Shown: positions 1 to 6,332, counted from the first letter of the stretch. The stretch is DNA of 11,163 bases from JBBRZF01 sp038236965 (GCA_038236965.1 JBBRZF010000118.1:1-11163); one strand, 5' to 3'. Numbers and translations: made by a program. Notes: a model not told the origin generated them from the sequence alone.

Positions 1-253
1 AAGAGCCCGGTTGCGCATCCCGGGGATTTCCCTCGTCCAGCTTCCAGCCAACGAACGGCTCCAGCTCCGTGCGGGTGAAGAGCGTGCAGGCCTGCGGCAC
101 AGTTGCTGTTGAAGTGCTAGAAGGCGCGCTCGTTGCCGAGGCCGACGTATCTCCGCCGGCAGGCCTGTCAGCCTTGCTGCCGGAGCATCCGGCCGAAATG
201 AGCAACACTGCAAAGGAAATCAGAACCCGCGTTCGTTGCGCGTCTTCTCTCAT
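1..253 (-). CDS. Exported lipoprotein, N-terminal part (runs off window)
   Basis: The reading frame starts at an ATG at 253 with a good ribosome site (GGGAGG, about 6 nt upstream) and is still open at base 1, giving 84 residues. Residues 1-22 form a lipoprotein signal peptide: a charged start, a hydrophobic core (VLISFAVLLIS) and a lipobox ending AGC with Cys23. A Ser/Thr/Ala-rich linker follows (about 24-52), then a domain opening with PQACTLFTRTELE. That opening (Cys, hydrophobic pair, acidic helix) resembles the start of DUF3558-like exported proteins and the two-cysteine proteins at 2419-2901 and 9846-10331. Function is unknown. It is probably anchored in the outer membrane or the outer face of the inner membrane. 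It is divergent from the MOSC gene, with 113 bases between them. Confidence 0.72.
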   Translation of the reverse strand, partial: MREDAQRTRVLISFAVLLISAGCSGSKADRPAGGDTSASATSAPSSTSTATVPQACTLFTRTELEPFVGWKLDEGNPRDAQPGS

Positions 254-366
254 GATGCAACCCTCCCGTGACTGAATTGCCTGCCATCAATCGATAGTGC
301 CATAACTGCACCATATTACCGCCGAAAGAAGTTTTGGACTATGCCTGATCAAGCAATGAGACTGCA

Positions 367-999
367 GTGACGACGCCGCGGGTGATTTCAGTAAACGTTG
401 GTGCCATTCGTCAGGTCGAATGGCGGGGGCGACTCGTGTCCACGGGAATTTGGAAGTTTCCGGCGGCTACGCGCGTCGCAGTTCGCGGCGTGAATTTCGA
501 AGGTGATGATCAAGCGGATCGCACCGTGCACGGTGGCACTGACAAGGCCGTGTATGTGTATGCCCGCGAGGATTACGACTTCTGGCGTGACGCCGAGCAA
601 ATGGACACGCCGCCCGGACTGTTTGGAGAGAATCTCACTGTGGAAGGGCTCGACCTTTCACGCGCGCTGGTGGGAGAGCAATGGGAAGTGGGGTCGGCAA
701 CCTTCGAGGTGACGCAGCCACGGCTCCCATGCTACAAGCTCGGTATCCGCATGGGCGACGCGCAATTTCCGCGGCGATTCATGGCCGCATCGCGCATGGG
801 TGCATACCTGCGCGTGATTCGCGAAGGTGCGGTCGGCGCCGGTGACGCTGTGATTGTGACGGCGAGACCGGATCACGGAATCGCGTTGAACGACATGGTG
901 GAGGCACTCAAAGATTCCGCGAAGGCCGCCGCCTTAGGCGCCGTGCCGCGGCTTCCGAAATTCTGGCGGGATGTTGCCGATGACGCGCAGGAAACCTGA
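367..999 (+). CDS. MOSC domain-containing protein, YiiM type
   Basis: This is a 210-residue cytosolic protein starting at GTG; an alternative GTG lies five codons downstream. Family hallmarks are visible: HGGTDKAVYVY at residues 55-65, GENLTVEGL at 88-96, and the conserved cysteine in QPRLPCYKLG (Cys122). MOSC domains belong to molybdenum-cofactor sulfurases and molybdo-enzymes. YiiM-type proteins use the cofactor to reduce N-hydroxylated substrates, so a role in detoxifying N-hydroxylated bases or similar compounds is likely by family. The length fits the single-domain YiiM group with its C-terminal extension (about 160-210). No SD stands out. It converges on the membrane-protein gene with 23 bases between stops and has no obvious partner gene. 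Confidence 0.9.
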   Translation: MTTPRVISVNVGAIRQVEWRGRLVSTGIWKFPAATRVAVRGVNFEGDDQADRTVHGGTDKAVYVYAREDYDFWRDAEQMDTPPGLFGENLTVEGLDLSRALVGEQWEVGSATFEVTQPRLPCYKLGIRMGDAQFPRRFMAASRMGAYLRVIREGAVGAGDAVIVTARPDHGIALNDMVEALKDSAKAAALGAVPRLPKFWRDVADDAQET

Positions 1000-1022
1000 A
1001 CGCCGTCTGGCTTGCGTCGGGT

Positions 1023-1409
1023 TTAACGTGGCGCCGGTAGATCGAACGGTCCGCGCAGCAGCGCGACTCCGTACACAATGGCCATGACACCGAAAAGCGC
1101 TCCCATCACCAAAACGGCAGGTGATCTCCCGTTGGCCTTGAAGAGTGCGAGCGCGCTGACGAGATACAACATGAGATTCAGATTGACCGCGGGCCGCCCA
1201 TAGATGCCACCGAGGATTGTGTTTCGGCCGTTCCAGTTGAAGAGCGCAATGCTCAACCAGCCTGCCGCGATCAACTGGCCGAGCCATGACGCGGCAGGCG
1301 TGAGGCCAGGAAGCAGATAGGGAAGAATCGTGTCGGCGGCGAATAACATCGTCAGGCCAATAGTTGCGAGCAGCAGAGCGCTGACTCGGGATATCGCGGA
1401 GGAAATCAT
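1023..1409 (-). CDS. Small four-helix membrane protein of unknown function
   Basis: This is a 128-residue protein from ATG at 1409. Four hydrophobic segments are visible at about 8-26, 40-57, 75-91 and 97-118. Short loops carry an Asn/Gly-rich patch (NWNGRNTILGGIYGRP, about 58-73), so it is an integral inner-membrane protein. I do not recognise a named family; its size and layout resemble many uncharacterised four-helix proteins. No clear ribosome site lies upstream, and an ATG closer to the first helix is lacking. It is divergent from the toxin-antitoxin pair and convergent with the MOSC gene, so it is probably transcribed alone. Confidence 0.68.
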   Translation of the reverse strand: MISSAISRVSALLLATIGLTMLFAADTILPYLLPGLTPAASWLGQLIAAGWLSIALFNWNGRNTILGGIYGRPAVNLNLMLYLVSALALFKANGRSPAVLVMGALFGVMAIVYGVALLRGPFDLPAPR

Positions 1410-1497
1410 GTTTTTCGGTGCGAGGGAGGTGTCGTCGCGCTAACTCAGCCAACGACGGCTTTTTGTATTGCCCGTATATTGGCGCCTCCGGCCGGCT

Positions 1498-1536
1498 TTG
1501 CGAAATAGGTGGTTAGGTGGTAGATTTACCACCTAT
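1498..1536 (+). promoter_or_regulatory. VapBC promoter with embedded operator repeats
   Basis: A promoter-like pair, TTGCGA (1498-1503) and TAGATT (1521-1526), is separated by exactly 17 bases, 28 bases before the antitoxin start. The spacer and -10 region contain two tandem copies of TAGGTGGT (1506-1513, 1514-1521). An inverted copy, ACCACCTA, follows at 1528-1535. The inner copy and the inverted copy form an 8-bp hairpin with a 4-nt loop; the outer copy gives 9-bp arms. Type II antitoxin-toxin complexes usually bind inverted repeats over their own promoter, so this is the likely autoregulation site. The repeats are directly visible; the promoter assignment is inferred. Confidence 0.55.
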
Positions 1537-1553
1537 CACCCTTTGGACGCAAT

Positions 1554-1808
1554 TTGGCGCTTAGCATCAAGAATCCAGAAACCGACCGATTGGCCCATCA
1601 GTTGGCGGATGCAACGGGCGAAACCGTAACGGAGGCCGTTACTACGGCAATTCGGAACCGCTTGGAGACGGTAAGGCCGAGGGCGAGGAGGGCGAGCTTA
1701 CTCTACGACATCAGCCAGATCCAGGACCTTGTAGCCTCGTTGCCCGACCGGGATAGTCGCAGTCCCGAGGAGATTATCGGTTACGATGAATTCGGGCTTC
1801 CGGCTTAA
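1554..1808 (+). CDS. vapB: VapB-type antitoxin (Rv0623/PSK_trans_fac family)
   Basis: This 84-residue protein starts at TTG, with a weak GGA 6 nt upstream. The start is supported by family similarity: MALSIKNPETDRLAHQLAD is the classical N-terminus of this antitoxin group. Residues 1-40 form the ribbon-helix-type DNA-binding region (KNPETDRLA, then GETVTEAVTTAIRNRLE). Residues 45-84 are the flexible part that wraps the toxin (LLYDISQIQDLV), ending in the typical YDEFGLPA tail. It neutralises the adjacent VapC and, as a complex, should repress transcription from the repeats just upstream. Two bases separate its stop from the toxin start, so the two are translationally coupled. Confidence 0.87.
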   Translation: MALSIKNPETDRLAHQLADATGETVTEAVTTAIRNRLETVRPRARRASLLYDISQIQDLVASLPDRDSRSPEEIIGYDEFGLPA

Positions 1809-1810
1809 TC

Positions 1811-2206
1811 GTGGTCATAGACACATCCGCCCTCACGGCGATTCTGTTCGGCGAACCAGACGCGACCAGAATTATCGACGCGATTGAAAAGGATTCGAAC
1901 AGGCTGATCGGAGCTCCAACCCTTGTCGAGGCTGGAGCCGTAATGCTCGGAAGAAAAGGCCCAGGGGGCGTCGTCGCGCTCGACGCACTGATACAGCGGC
2001 TGGACATAACCGTTGAACCGTTTTCCAGTGGAGCCGCAGATTTCGCTCGGTCTGCGTACGCGAGATTCGGAAAGGGTGTTGGCACTCCGGCAGTCCTGAA
2101 CTACGGTGACTGCCTCTCGTACGGAATATCTCAGGATTTGGGTCAGCCTCTTCTTTCTAAGGGAAATGACTTCTCCGAAACCGACGTAAGCGCGGTATCC
2201 TATTAA
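1811..2206 (+). CDS. vapC: VapC toxin, PIN-domain ribonuclease
   Basis: This 131-residue PIN-domain protein starts at GTG, two bases after the antitoxin stop. The acidic metal-binding set of PIN nucleases is present: Asp4 (MVIDTSAL), Glu40 (APTLVEAG), Asp100 (LNYGDCLSYG) and Asp120 (SKGNDFSETD). Length and motif order match the VapC subgroup paired with Rv0623-type antitoxins. Such toxins cleave RNA, often tRNA or the rRNA sarcin-ricin loop, using Mg2+ or Mn2+; the target here cannot be predicted. No residue essential to the family is missing, so the pair should be functional. A stress, phage-defence or addiction role is possible but not shown by the sequence. Confidence 0.92.
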   Translation: MVIDTSALTAILFGEPDATRIIDAIEKDSNRLIGAPTLVEAGAVMLGRKGPGGVVALDALIQRLDITVEPFSSGAADFARSAYARFGKGVGTPAVLNYGDCLSYGISQDLGQPLLSKGNDFSETDVSAVSY

Positions 2207-2418
2207 CGGCCCTTGCGTGAATGCCCGCATCTATTAGACAGCGCGCGGCGCGGAACGCCTGGCTTCCCAGCATTCCCATTCTTGTCATCGGCGAGAAACA
2301 GACTGTCGCGCCGACCCGCTGCAGTCAAGACGAGCAAGCATTGCCTTGCATCGCCACGCAACCGCCTGTAGACTCTGCCAGTCACCACTCGGCTAACCTT
2401 CCAAAAAGGAATCGGCCT

Positions 2419-2901
2419 ATGTCATCGTCCCTGCGCACACCTTTCCTCGCCTGCGCGTTGCTGGCTTCGACGCTACTGGGCACGTCGTCTTTGCGGGCGG
2501 CCAGGATCCCCCAGGATGCCTGCCAGCTATTCACGGCCGATGACTTGAAGAAGCTCAGTATCTCGGCTGCGCCAAAGGGCCGGATCGCGAGTTCTCCGAT
2601 CCAGACTATGAGCACATGTGTGGCTGGGAGCATGCTGCAACCACCGATGCTTTCGATCATGATTCAAGACATCAAGGTGCCGATCGCCGCGCAGATGGGG
2701 CGCAAGCGCCTGGCGTCCGAGCCGGGAGAAGTCGTGAGCGGCCCGTGGGACACCGGCAGGGCGAAGAGTGGAGTTGACGGCAGCAGCTTTCACTTCTTCA
2801 AAGGAGACGTTTCGGTGCTCGTCATGTGCAGTGCGACCACGCCCGCTGCGCGTACAAGGCTCATTGAGATCGCGAAGCGGGCCGCAGCGGCGCTGAAGTA
2901 G
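2419..2901 (+). CDS. Small exported protein, DUF3558-like, three cysteines
   Basis: The chosen start is ATG at 2419, with an A-rich GGA ribosome site about 8 nt upstream. An in-frame ATG at 2221 would add 66 residues that do not look coding and would bury the signal peptide. Residues 1-27 are a clear Sec signal (LACALLASTLLGTSSLRA). The mature 130-residue protein begins with DACQLFTADDLKKL and has Cys35, Cys67 and Cys137, likely forming a disulfide outside the cytoplasm. The C-terminus is a basic, Ala-rich helix. The pattern (Cys-hydrophobic pair, helix, Cys around 30 residues later) is shared with the lipoprotein at 1-253 and the protein at 9846-10331. Function is unknown. It is transcribed alone and converges on the acetyltransferase. 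Confidence 0.8.
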   Translation: MSSSLRTPFLACALLASTLLGTSSLRAARIPQDACQLFTADDLKKLSISAAPKGRIASSPIQTMSTCVAGSMLQPPMLSIMIQDIKVPIAAQMGRKRLASEPGEVVSGPWDTGRAKSGVDGSSFHFFKGDVSVLVMCSATTPAARTRLIEIAKRAAAALK

Positions 2902-3012
2902 GGGACTGCCAATAAGGCCCTGATGGCGGTCTGGATGAAATCGGCGTCGTGCCGGCGTCTTCTGTTTGGAATGGACGAGAATCAGTTCACGCAAGCCGAA
3001 AGTGTGCGTGCG

Positions 3013-3543
3013 CTAAATTGAGCGCGACATGATGAAATCGTCGTCGAAGCCGTCACCCCACTTGAACGTGGTCGTTCCCACGATGTGAAAGCCAAACCGG
3101 CTATAGAACGCGATGGGGCGTGCCGCATTCTGCCACACTGCCAACCAGAGAGTGTCTGCGCCATTGGCTCGCGCGTTCGCGATGCCAGCCTCCATGAGGG
3201 CAGCGGCAACGCCGAGTCCATGATGATTGGCGTCAACGTACATGCGCATCAGCTCGAAGACTGTGGTTCCACTCACGCCGGCCGGCGTGTTACCGGTGGA
3301 GGGACGCACGTACGCGTATCCGATTCCGCGACTGTTGGAGTCGAGCGCGATGAACACCGCCTGTGTCGGGTCCGCGAGCCACTCTCGAAAGCCTTCCTCG
3401 GGGAAGGTGCGCGCGACGTAATGGCCCAGCTCAGGTTCCGGGTGAGTCGCCCCATATGCCTGGACAAATAGCCGGGCGGCGAGTGGTGCGACGATCGATG
3501 CGTCGTTTGGTGCACAGCGGCGAATCGTGAACGGCGTCTCCAG
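3013..3543 (-). CDS. GNAT-family N-acetyltransferase
   Basis: A GNAT fold is clear. Residues 1-9 are LETPFTIRR, the usual first strand. Motif A is ELMRMYVDANHHGLGVAAAL (97-116), which holds the acetyl-CoA pyrophosphate loop HHGLGVA. Motif B follows as LWLAVWQNAARPIAFYSRFG (132-151). It transfers an acetyl group from acetyl-CoA to an unidentified amine in the cytosol. The start is unusual: no ATG or GTG fits, and AGAGG sits 5 nt before CTG at 3543, so CTG is my choice (176 residues). A TTG at 3579 would add 12 residues reading through the repeated sequence just upstream and has no ribosome site. It follows the chimeric pseudogene on the same strand. Confidence 0.85.
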   Translation of the reverse strand: METPFTIRRCAPNDASIVAPLAARLFVQAYGATHPEPELGHYVARTFPEEGFREWLADPTQAVFIALDSNSRGIGYAYVRPSTGNTPAGVSGTTVFELMRMYVDANHHGLGVAAALMEAGIANARANGADTLWLAVWQNAARPIAFYSRFGFHIVGTTTFKWGDGFDDDFIMSRSI

Positions 3544-3553
3544 GTTTTCCTCT

Positions 3554-3604
3554 CTATCCTCGCGGGGTCGGTGCACCAATCGTTGAAGCAGTTGGAGGCT
3601 GCTT
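3554..3604 (-). repeat. 51-bp coding-like repeat, copy B (second copy at 9338-9388)
   Basis: Read on the - strand this encodes KQPPTASTIGAPTPRG then TAG. The copy at 9338-9388 encodes KEPPTASTIGAPTPRE then TAA. The two are about 80% identical (10 differences in 51). Five of the differences are synonymous third-base changes, and only the second and last codons change amino acid. Here the repeat belongs to a 20-codon reading frame whose ATG (3616) overlaps the upstream TGA as ATGA; in the other copy it is the C-terminus of a 146-residue protein. It may be the left-over tail of a second copy of that protein, or a mobile or structural element that happens to be open. Confidence 0.6.
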
Positions 3605-3612
3605 GTCGGCGC

Positions 3613-4047
3613 TCATTCGGGTGGGAACTGCGTCCACACTCCCGGGTCCTCATGGCCAATACGCCAGACGGAGATGCCGCGCAGCCCGTAACGTTTCTGC
3701 AATGCGAGCTTTGGCGCGAGGGCGGTGGCGTCCTCGATCCAGGCGTACTCGAAGACACCATGCTGCTCCCACCGCGCCTCGGACGCGCCCTGCATTCCAT
3801 CCCATCGAACTGTTGCGCCCGCCTTCTTCACGAGATCGCTGACAGCGTGCCAGCTCAAGGCGCTAACGGCACCTTGCTCCTTGATGAACTTCGTGATGCG
3901 CGCGAACGCCACGGCGTGCTGATCCGTCCAAATCCCCGAGTCCTGCGGCGAAATCCTTCCTTCGGGCGAAACCGCCGTCGCCTCCACCATCACCATGCCC
4001 CCGCAGGCAACGGCACGACTTCCAAGATGCACCAGATGCCAATCGGT
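3613..4047 (-). pseudogene. Fusion remnant: ene-reductase fragment joined to GH18 C-terminus
   Basis: The frame from about 4047 reads TDWHLVHLGSRAV, then VMVEATAVSPEGRISP and GIWTDQHAVAFARI. That is the segment of YqjM-type old yellow enzymes shortly after the N-terminal FMN-binding strand. It stops matching after KEQGAV (about 3865). From SWHAVSDLV (about 3855) the same frame matches the end of family-18 glycosidases: FEYAWIEDATALAPKLALQK, then YGLRGISVWRIGHEDPGVW. The join is in frame. The ene-reductase part lacks its N-terminus and roughly 250 downstream residues; the GH18 part lacks its DxxDxDxE active site. The only early starts are a GTG at 4032 without a ribosome site. I infer two unrelated broken genes, not a working fusion. 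Confidence 0.75.
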
Positions 4048-4105
4048 GGGCAGTACGACGAGTACGTGTTCCCCGATGGACTTGACGAGAAATCAGAGGG
4101 GGCGT

Positions 4106-5224
4106 CTACCTCGCGTCGATCCTGAGCCCGGACATGTCGGGGAACGCACCCATGATTGCCCACCCGCCAAATCGATCGGTCACGACAATGGATATTTCGT
4201 TGGCACCTGCTCGCAACGGCAGATACACCGCCGCCTGCGTCAGAGATATCAGACCGTCGCGTCGATTCTCATAGTCGTATGAATCGTCGCGATAGAAGAT
4301 AGGGCGACCGTTGAGAAAGACTGTCGCGCGGTCGCTGAAGCCGAGGTCGAGTCGTTTCACCACCGCTCTCTCTGACGTTACGGTCACGCGCGCGACCGTA
4401 CCCCAATAACGCGTATTTCCCGGAAGCTTGAGGTGTCGGTTCAGCTCGACAAATCCGTCTGGCTCACTTGCAATGCTCGTAAATTTGCCGAGCCATGCGG
4501 GTTGGATCGACGAGATCGCGCTGTCCGGCGCGGCGAATGCTGAGCCAAGCGCCCAACTCGTAATCAGTCCTGCCGGCTGCGGAGTTGATGGAGGAGGAGC
4601 GCCAAACGCATAAGCGATCACACCGGAGCGAACCTGAAGGTTCGCGAATTCAACGGCGGGCATTGTGTCAGGTGGGCTAGCGAACGATTTGAGCTCGACG
4701 TAGCCTGCCTCCGGCTCGCGCGCGAGTCGCTGCAGCACCATTGCCGGCTTGATGGTGTCGTTGAAAAAGAATGCAGCGCGCCTTCCTGACAGAACGATTC
4801 GAAGATGATTCCACCTGTCAGGGAGAATTGAAGGCGCTGCAGTTCCGCGCGCGCCGTAGTAAAGTTGCCACGAACCCTGACCCTGATATGACGGAGCATA
4901 CTGAAATGCGTCTACCAGCCCCGACTTGTGCGGGCGAAAGTAGAACTCCTCCCCTTCACCGGCACCCTGGACTCGGAAGTTGACGTAAATGAAAGAACGC
5001 TGGTGAGTTGTCTTTACATCGACGTCGATTGTACCGTCCTGCAGCTTCACGTCGTGACGAACAGCGCCGCCGATCCCGATTTTCAGAACATCTCTGCTAT
5101 CGGTATTTCCAATTTTCGCGTCGCCGGTAAACTCCCATCCGTTGTTCGAGAATGGAATCGCGCCCTGCCCCTCCGCATTGCGCACGATGAACAGGAACAA
5201 TCCAATGCAAATCAGTTTGCGCAT
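4106..5224 (-). CDS. Exported lectin-like protein (DUF1080/LamG-type plus C-terminal jelly roll)
   Basis: The start is ATG at 5224, giving 372 residues. The frame is open for 45 codons upstream, but those do not look coding and would bury the signal peptide. Residues 1-20 form a signal peptide (LICIGLFLFIV). Residues about 25-198 form a concanavalin-A-like sandwich: GTIDVDVKTT, then FIYVNFRVQG, then DRWNHLRIVLSGRRAAFFFN, as in DUF1080/3-keto-disaccharide hydrolase and LamG domains. Residues about 265-360 form a second beta domain with DRATVFLNGRPIF and LRAGANEISIVVTDRFGGW, like galactose-binding jelly rolls of glycosidases. Carbohydrate binding in the periplasm or outside is likely; no catalytic residues can be assigned. 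It lies directly after the truncated amidohydrolase, possibly once in the same transcript. Confidence 0.82.
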   Translation of the reverse strand: MRKLICIGLFLFIVRNAEGQGAIPFSNNGWEFTGDAKIGNTDSRDVLKIGIGGAVRHDVKLQDGTIDVDVKTTHQRSFIYVNFRVQGAGEGEEFYFRPHKSGLVDAFQYAPSYQGQGSWQLYYGARGTAAPSILPDRWNHLRIVLSGRRAAFFFNDTIKPAMVLQRLAREPEAGYVELKSFASPPDTMPAVEFANLQVRSGVIAYAFGAPPPSTPQPAGLITSWALGSAFAAPDSAISSIQPAWLGKFTSIASEPDGFVELNRHLKLPGNTRYWGTVARVTVTSERAVVKRLDLGFSDRATVFLNGRPIFYRDDSYDYENRRDGLISLTQAAVYLPLRAGANEISIVVTDRFGGWAIMGAFPDMSGLRIDAR

Positions 5225-5336
5225 AGTTACTCGCCAGGGTTTCGATGTGCAGCAACACTTTCGGAAGACTCCAAGAAAGTCGCGCGACGCGTGCGAGTTT
5301 GCAACCAAACTGAGGGCAGGTTGTGTAAGGTTACTG

Positions 5337-6093
5337 TCAGGAGCGGCGCGCAGGAGCAAGCATGCGTCGCGGCAATCCCCAATTGTTCTGCGCGACGTCC
5401 ACGTATACCTGCGGATAAGAGAACATCAGCGCGATCATGTCGTCGACGAACGGGGATCCGTAGTGCATCACGTACACTCGCATCCTCGGATGACGGACGA
5501 GGACTTCCTCGAGCAGAAGAGGGTTGCCGAGTGCAACGCGATACTTCTCGTAACTTTCGACGTTTGCTCCTCCAGGCGGCCCCTCACCCATGTGAATCCC
5601 GACCGGAATGTCCAGCTCTTCCGCCAACGCAAAGTACGGTTCGAGCAGCGGGTCGCCGGGTAGAAGCCCGCGATACTGCTGTGTGATTTCTGCGAACACC
5701 GCAACGCGCTTCTGTCCCACCAGCTGTCGGAGCTCGGCGATGTTCCGCATGTGTGGACGGCCGGCTGAGTCATAACCGTCGGCAAAGAATGATACGGCCG
5801 GGATGATCAGCGATGTGGCCGCCGCGCGCCGGAGCCGGCCACATCGCTGATGCACACGTTCCGGCGTCGCCCAGATCGAATGGCTTACGTTGATCCCAAC
5901 CGTTCCACTGGATGGGCCGGTTGTCGGAGCAAACAGCCGGACCCGGGCCGAAGTCCGCGACATTCAACGCATGAATGTGCACATCGATGACGAGTTGTGA
6001 CTATTTGGAAGACGTCTGACCGCTAGACGTCGAACCGACCAGCGTGAGTCCCAGCAGAGATGTCATGCACGATTGCATGATCCTGACCGTCAT
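5337..6093 (-). pseudogene. Broken exported amidohydrolase (TIM-barrel, amidohydrolase 2 family)
   Basis: From ATG at 6093 the frame encodes a signal peptide (MTSLLGLTLVGSTSSGQ), then meets TAG at 6001-6003. It continues in the same frame with SQLVIDVHIHALNVADFGPG, where HIH is the first metal-binding motif. Near 5850 the frame shifts. The second part reads SLIIPAVSFFADGYD, VAVFAEITQQYRGL, ELDIPVGIHMGEGPPGG (metal or catalytic His) and RVYVMHYGSPFVDD. It ends at NNWGLPRR plus eight unrelated residues, before the family's usual GSDQM block with the catalytic Asp. Some 50-60 central residues are also missing, at a 16-bp inverted repeat. An amber codon, a frameshift with internal loss, and a lost C-terminus make it non-functional. 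Confidence 0.85.
5806..5851. repeat. Perfect 16-bp inverted repeat at the amidohydrolase junction
   Basis: ATCAGCGATGTGGCCG (5806-5821) is repeated in inverse as CGGCCACATCGCTGAT (5836-5851) around a 14-nt GC-rich loop. It sits exactly where the amidohydrolase changes frame and has lost its central part, and there is no T-run. It is better explained as a templated fold-back or inverted insertion formed with the deletion than as a terminator. Confidence 0.8.
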
Positions 6094-6125
6094 CGATGCG
6101 GTCGCCCTTGGAGTGCAAGCCGTGA

Positions 6126-6184
6126 GGCATACGAAATGGCACCTGCCGTGCAAACCTCTCGTGAGCTGCGCTTAAAACGTTTTA
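6126..6184 (-). promoter_or_regulatory. LacI-type operator and candidate promoter before the amidohydrolase
   Basis: TAAAACGTTTTA (6173-6184) is a perfect 12-bp palindrome with the central CG and flanking A/T runs typical of LacI/GalR/CcpA-family operators. Downstream on the - strand are TTGCAC (6153-6148) and TATGCC (6131-6126), with a 16-bp spacer. That would start transcription roughly 25-30 bases before the ATG at 6093. The palindrome is directly visible; regulator and promoter are inferred, and the -10 match is weak. No LacI gene lies in this window. The gene it would control is now a pseudogene. Confidence 0.4.
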
Positions 6185-6283
6185 GGCTGATCATGAATCG
6201 TCACCGGCAGGTAGTGATAGTCACGTAGCAGTGTGACCTGCTGCCCAACGCCTGTAGCAATGATGCGAGCGGTTCAAATAAGA

Positions 6284-6299
6284 GCGAGCGAGGCGAGCA
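6284..6299. repeat. GCGAGC-rich intergenic repeat (second copy 9305-9320)
   Basis: GCGAGCGAGGCGAGCA here and GCGAGCAAAGCGAGCA at 9305-9320 match at 14 of 16 bases. Each lies within about 50 bases downstream of the stop codon of a - strand gene (the exported cupin and the unknown protein) and next to an A-rich stretch. It may be a small intergenic element or part of a transcript end; chance in GC-rich DNA is possible. Confidence 0.35.
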
Positions 6300-6332
6300 G
6301 TCAATTAATCATTCGTCAGCAACAGCGTGTCG

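Noticed and set aside
934..1452. A 172-codon open frame on the - strand
   Set aside because: It lies out of phase over the four-helix membrane protein and the end of the MOSC gene; the product is rich in Arg and His, as in shadow frames of GC-rich DNA.
996..2230. Integron-like cassette array (small genes, toxin-antitoxin, acetyltransferase, cupins)
   Set aside because: I looked for paired RYYYAAC/GTTRRRY core sites with imperfect dyads between genes. Isolated matches exist (for example near 1021 and 1512), but no paired, repeated attC-like structure. Gene directions are mixed and there is no integrase.
2221..2418. N-terminal extension of the exported protein by 66 residues
   Set aside because: It has no ribosome site, its composition is unlike protein, and it would place the signal peptide internally.
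2904..2931. Hairpin GACTGCC/GGCGGTC after the exported protein gene
   Set aside because: The stem has a G-T pair and a 14-nt loop, with no T-run after it, so it is too weak to call a terminator.
4928..5686. A 252-codon open frame on the + strand
   Set aside because: It crosses the starts and ends of two well-supported - strand genes, its product is Arg/Cys-rich with no domain, and it follows the codon-phase shadow of the real genes.
6063..6080. Dyad TCATGCA-CGAT-TGCATGA
   Set aside because: It lies inside the amidohydrolase signal-peptide codons and is explained by the repeated ATG/CAT codons there.
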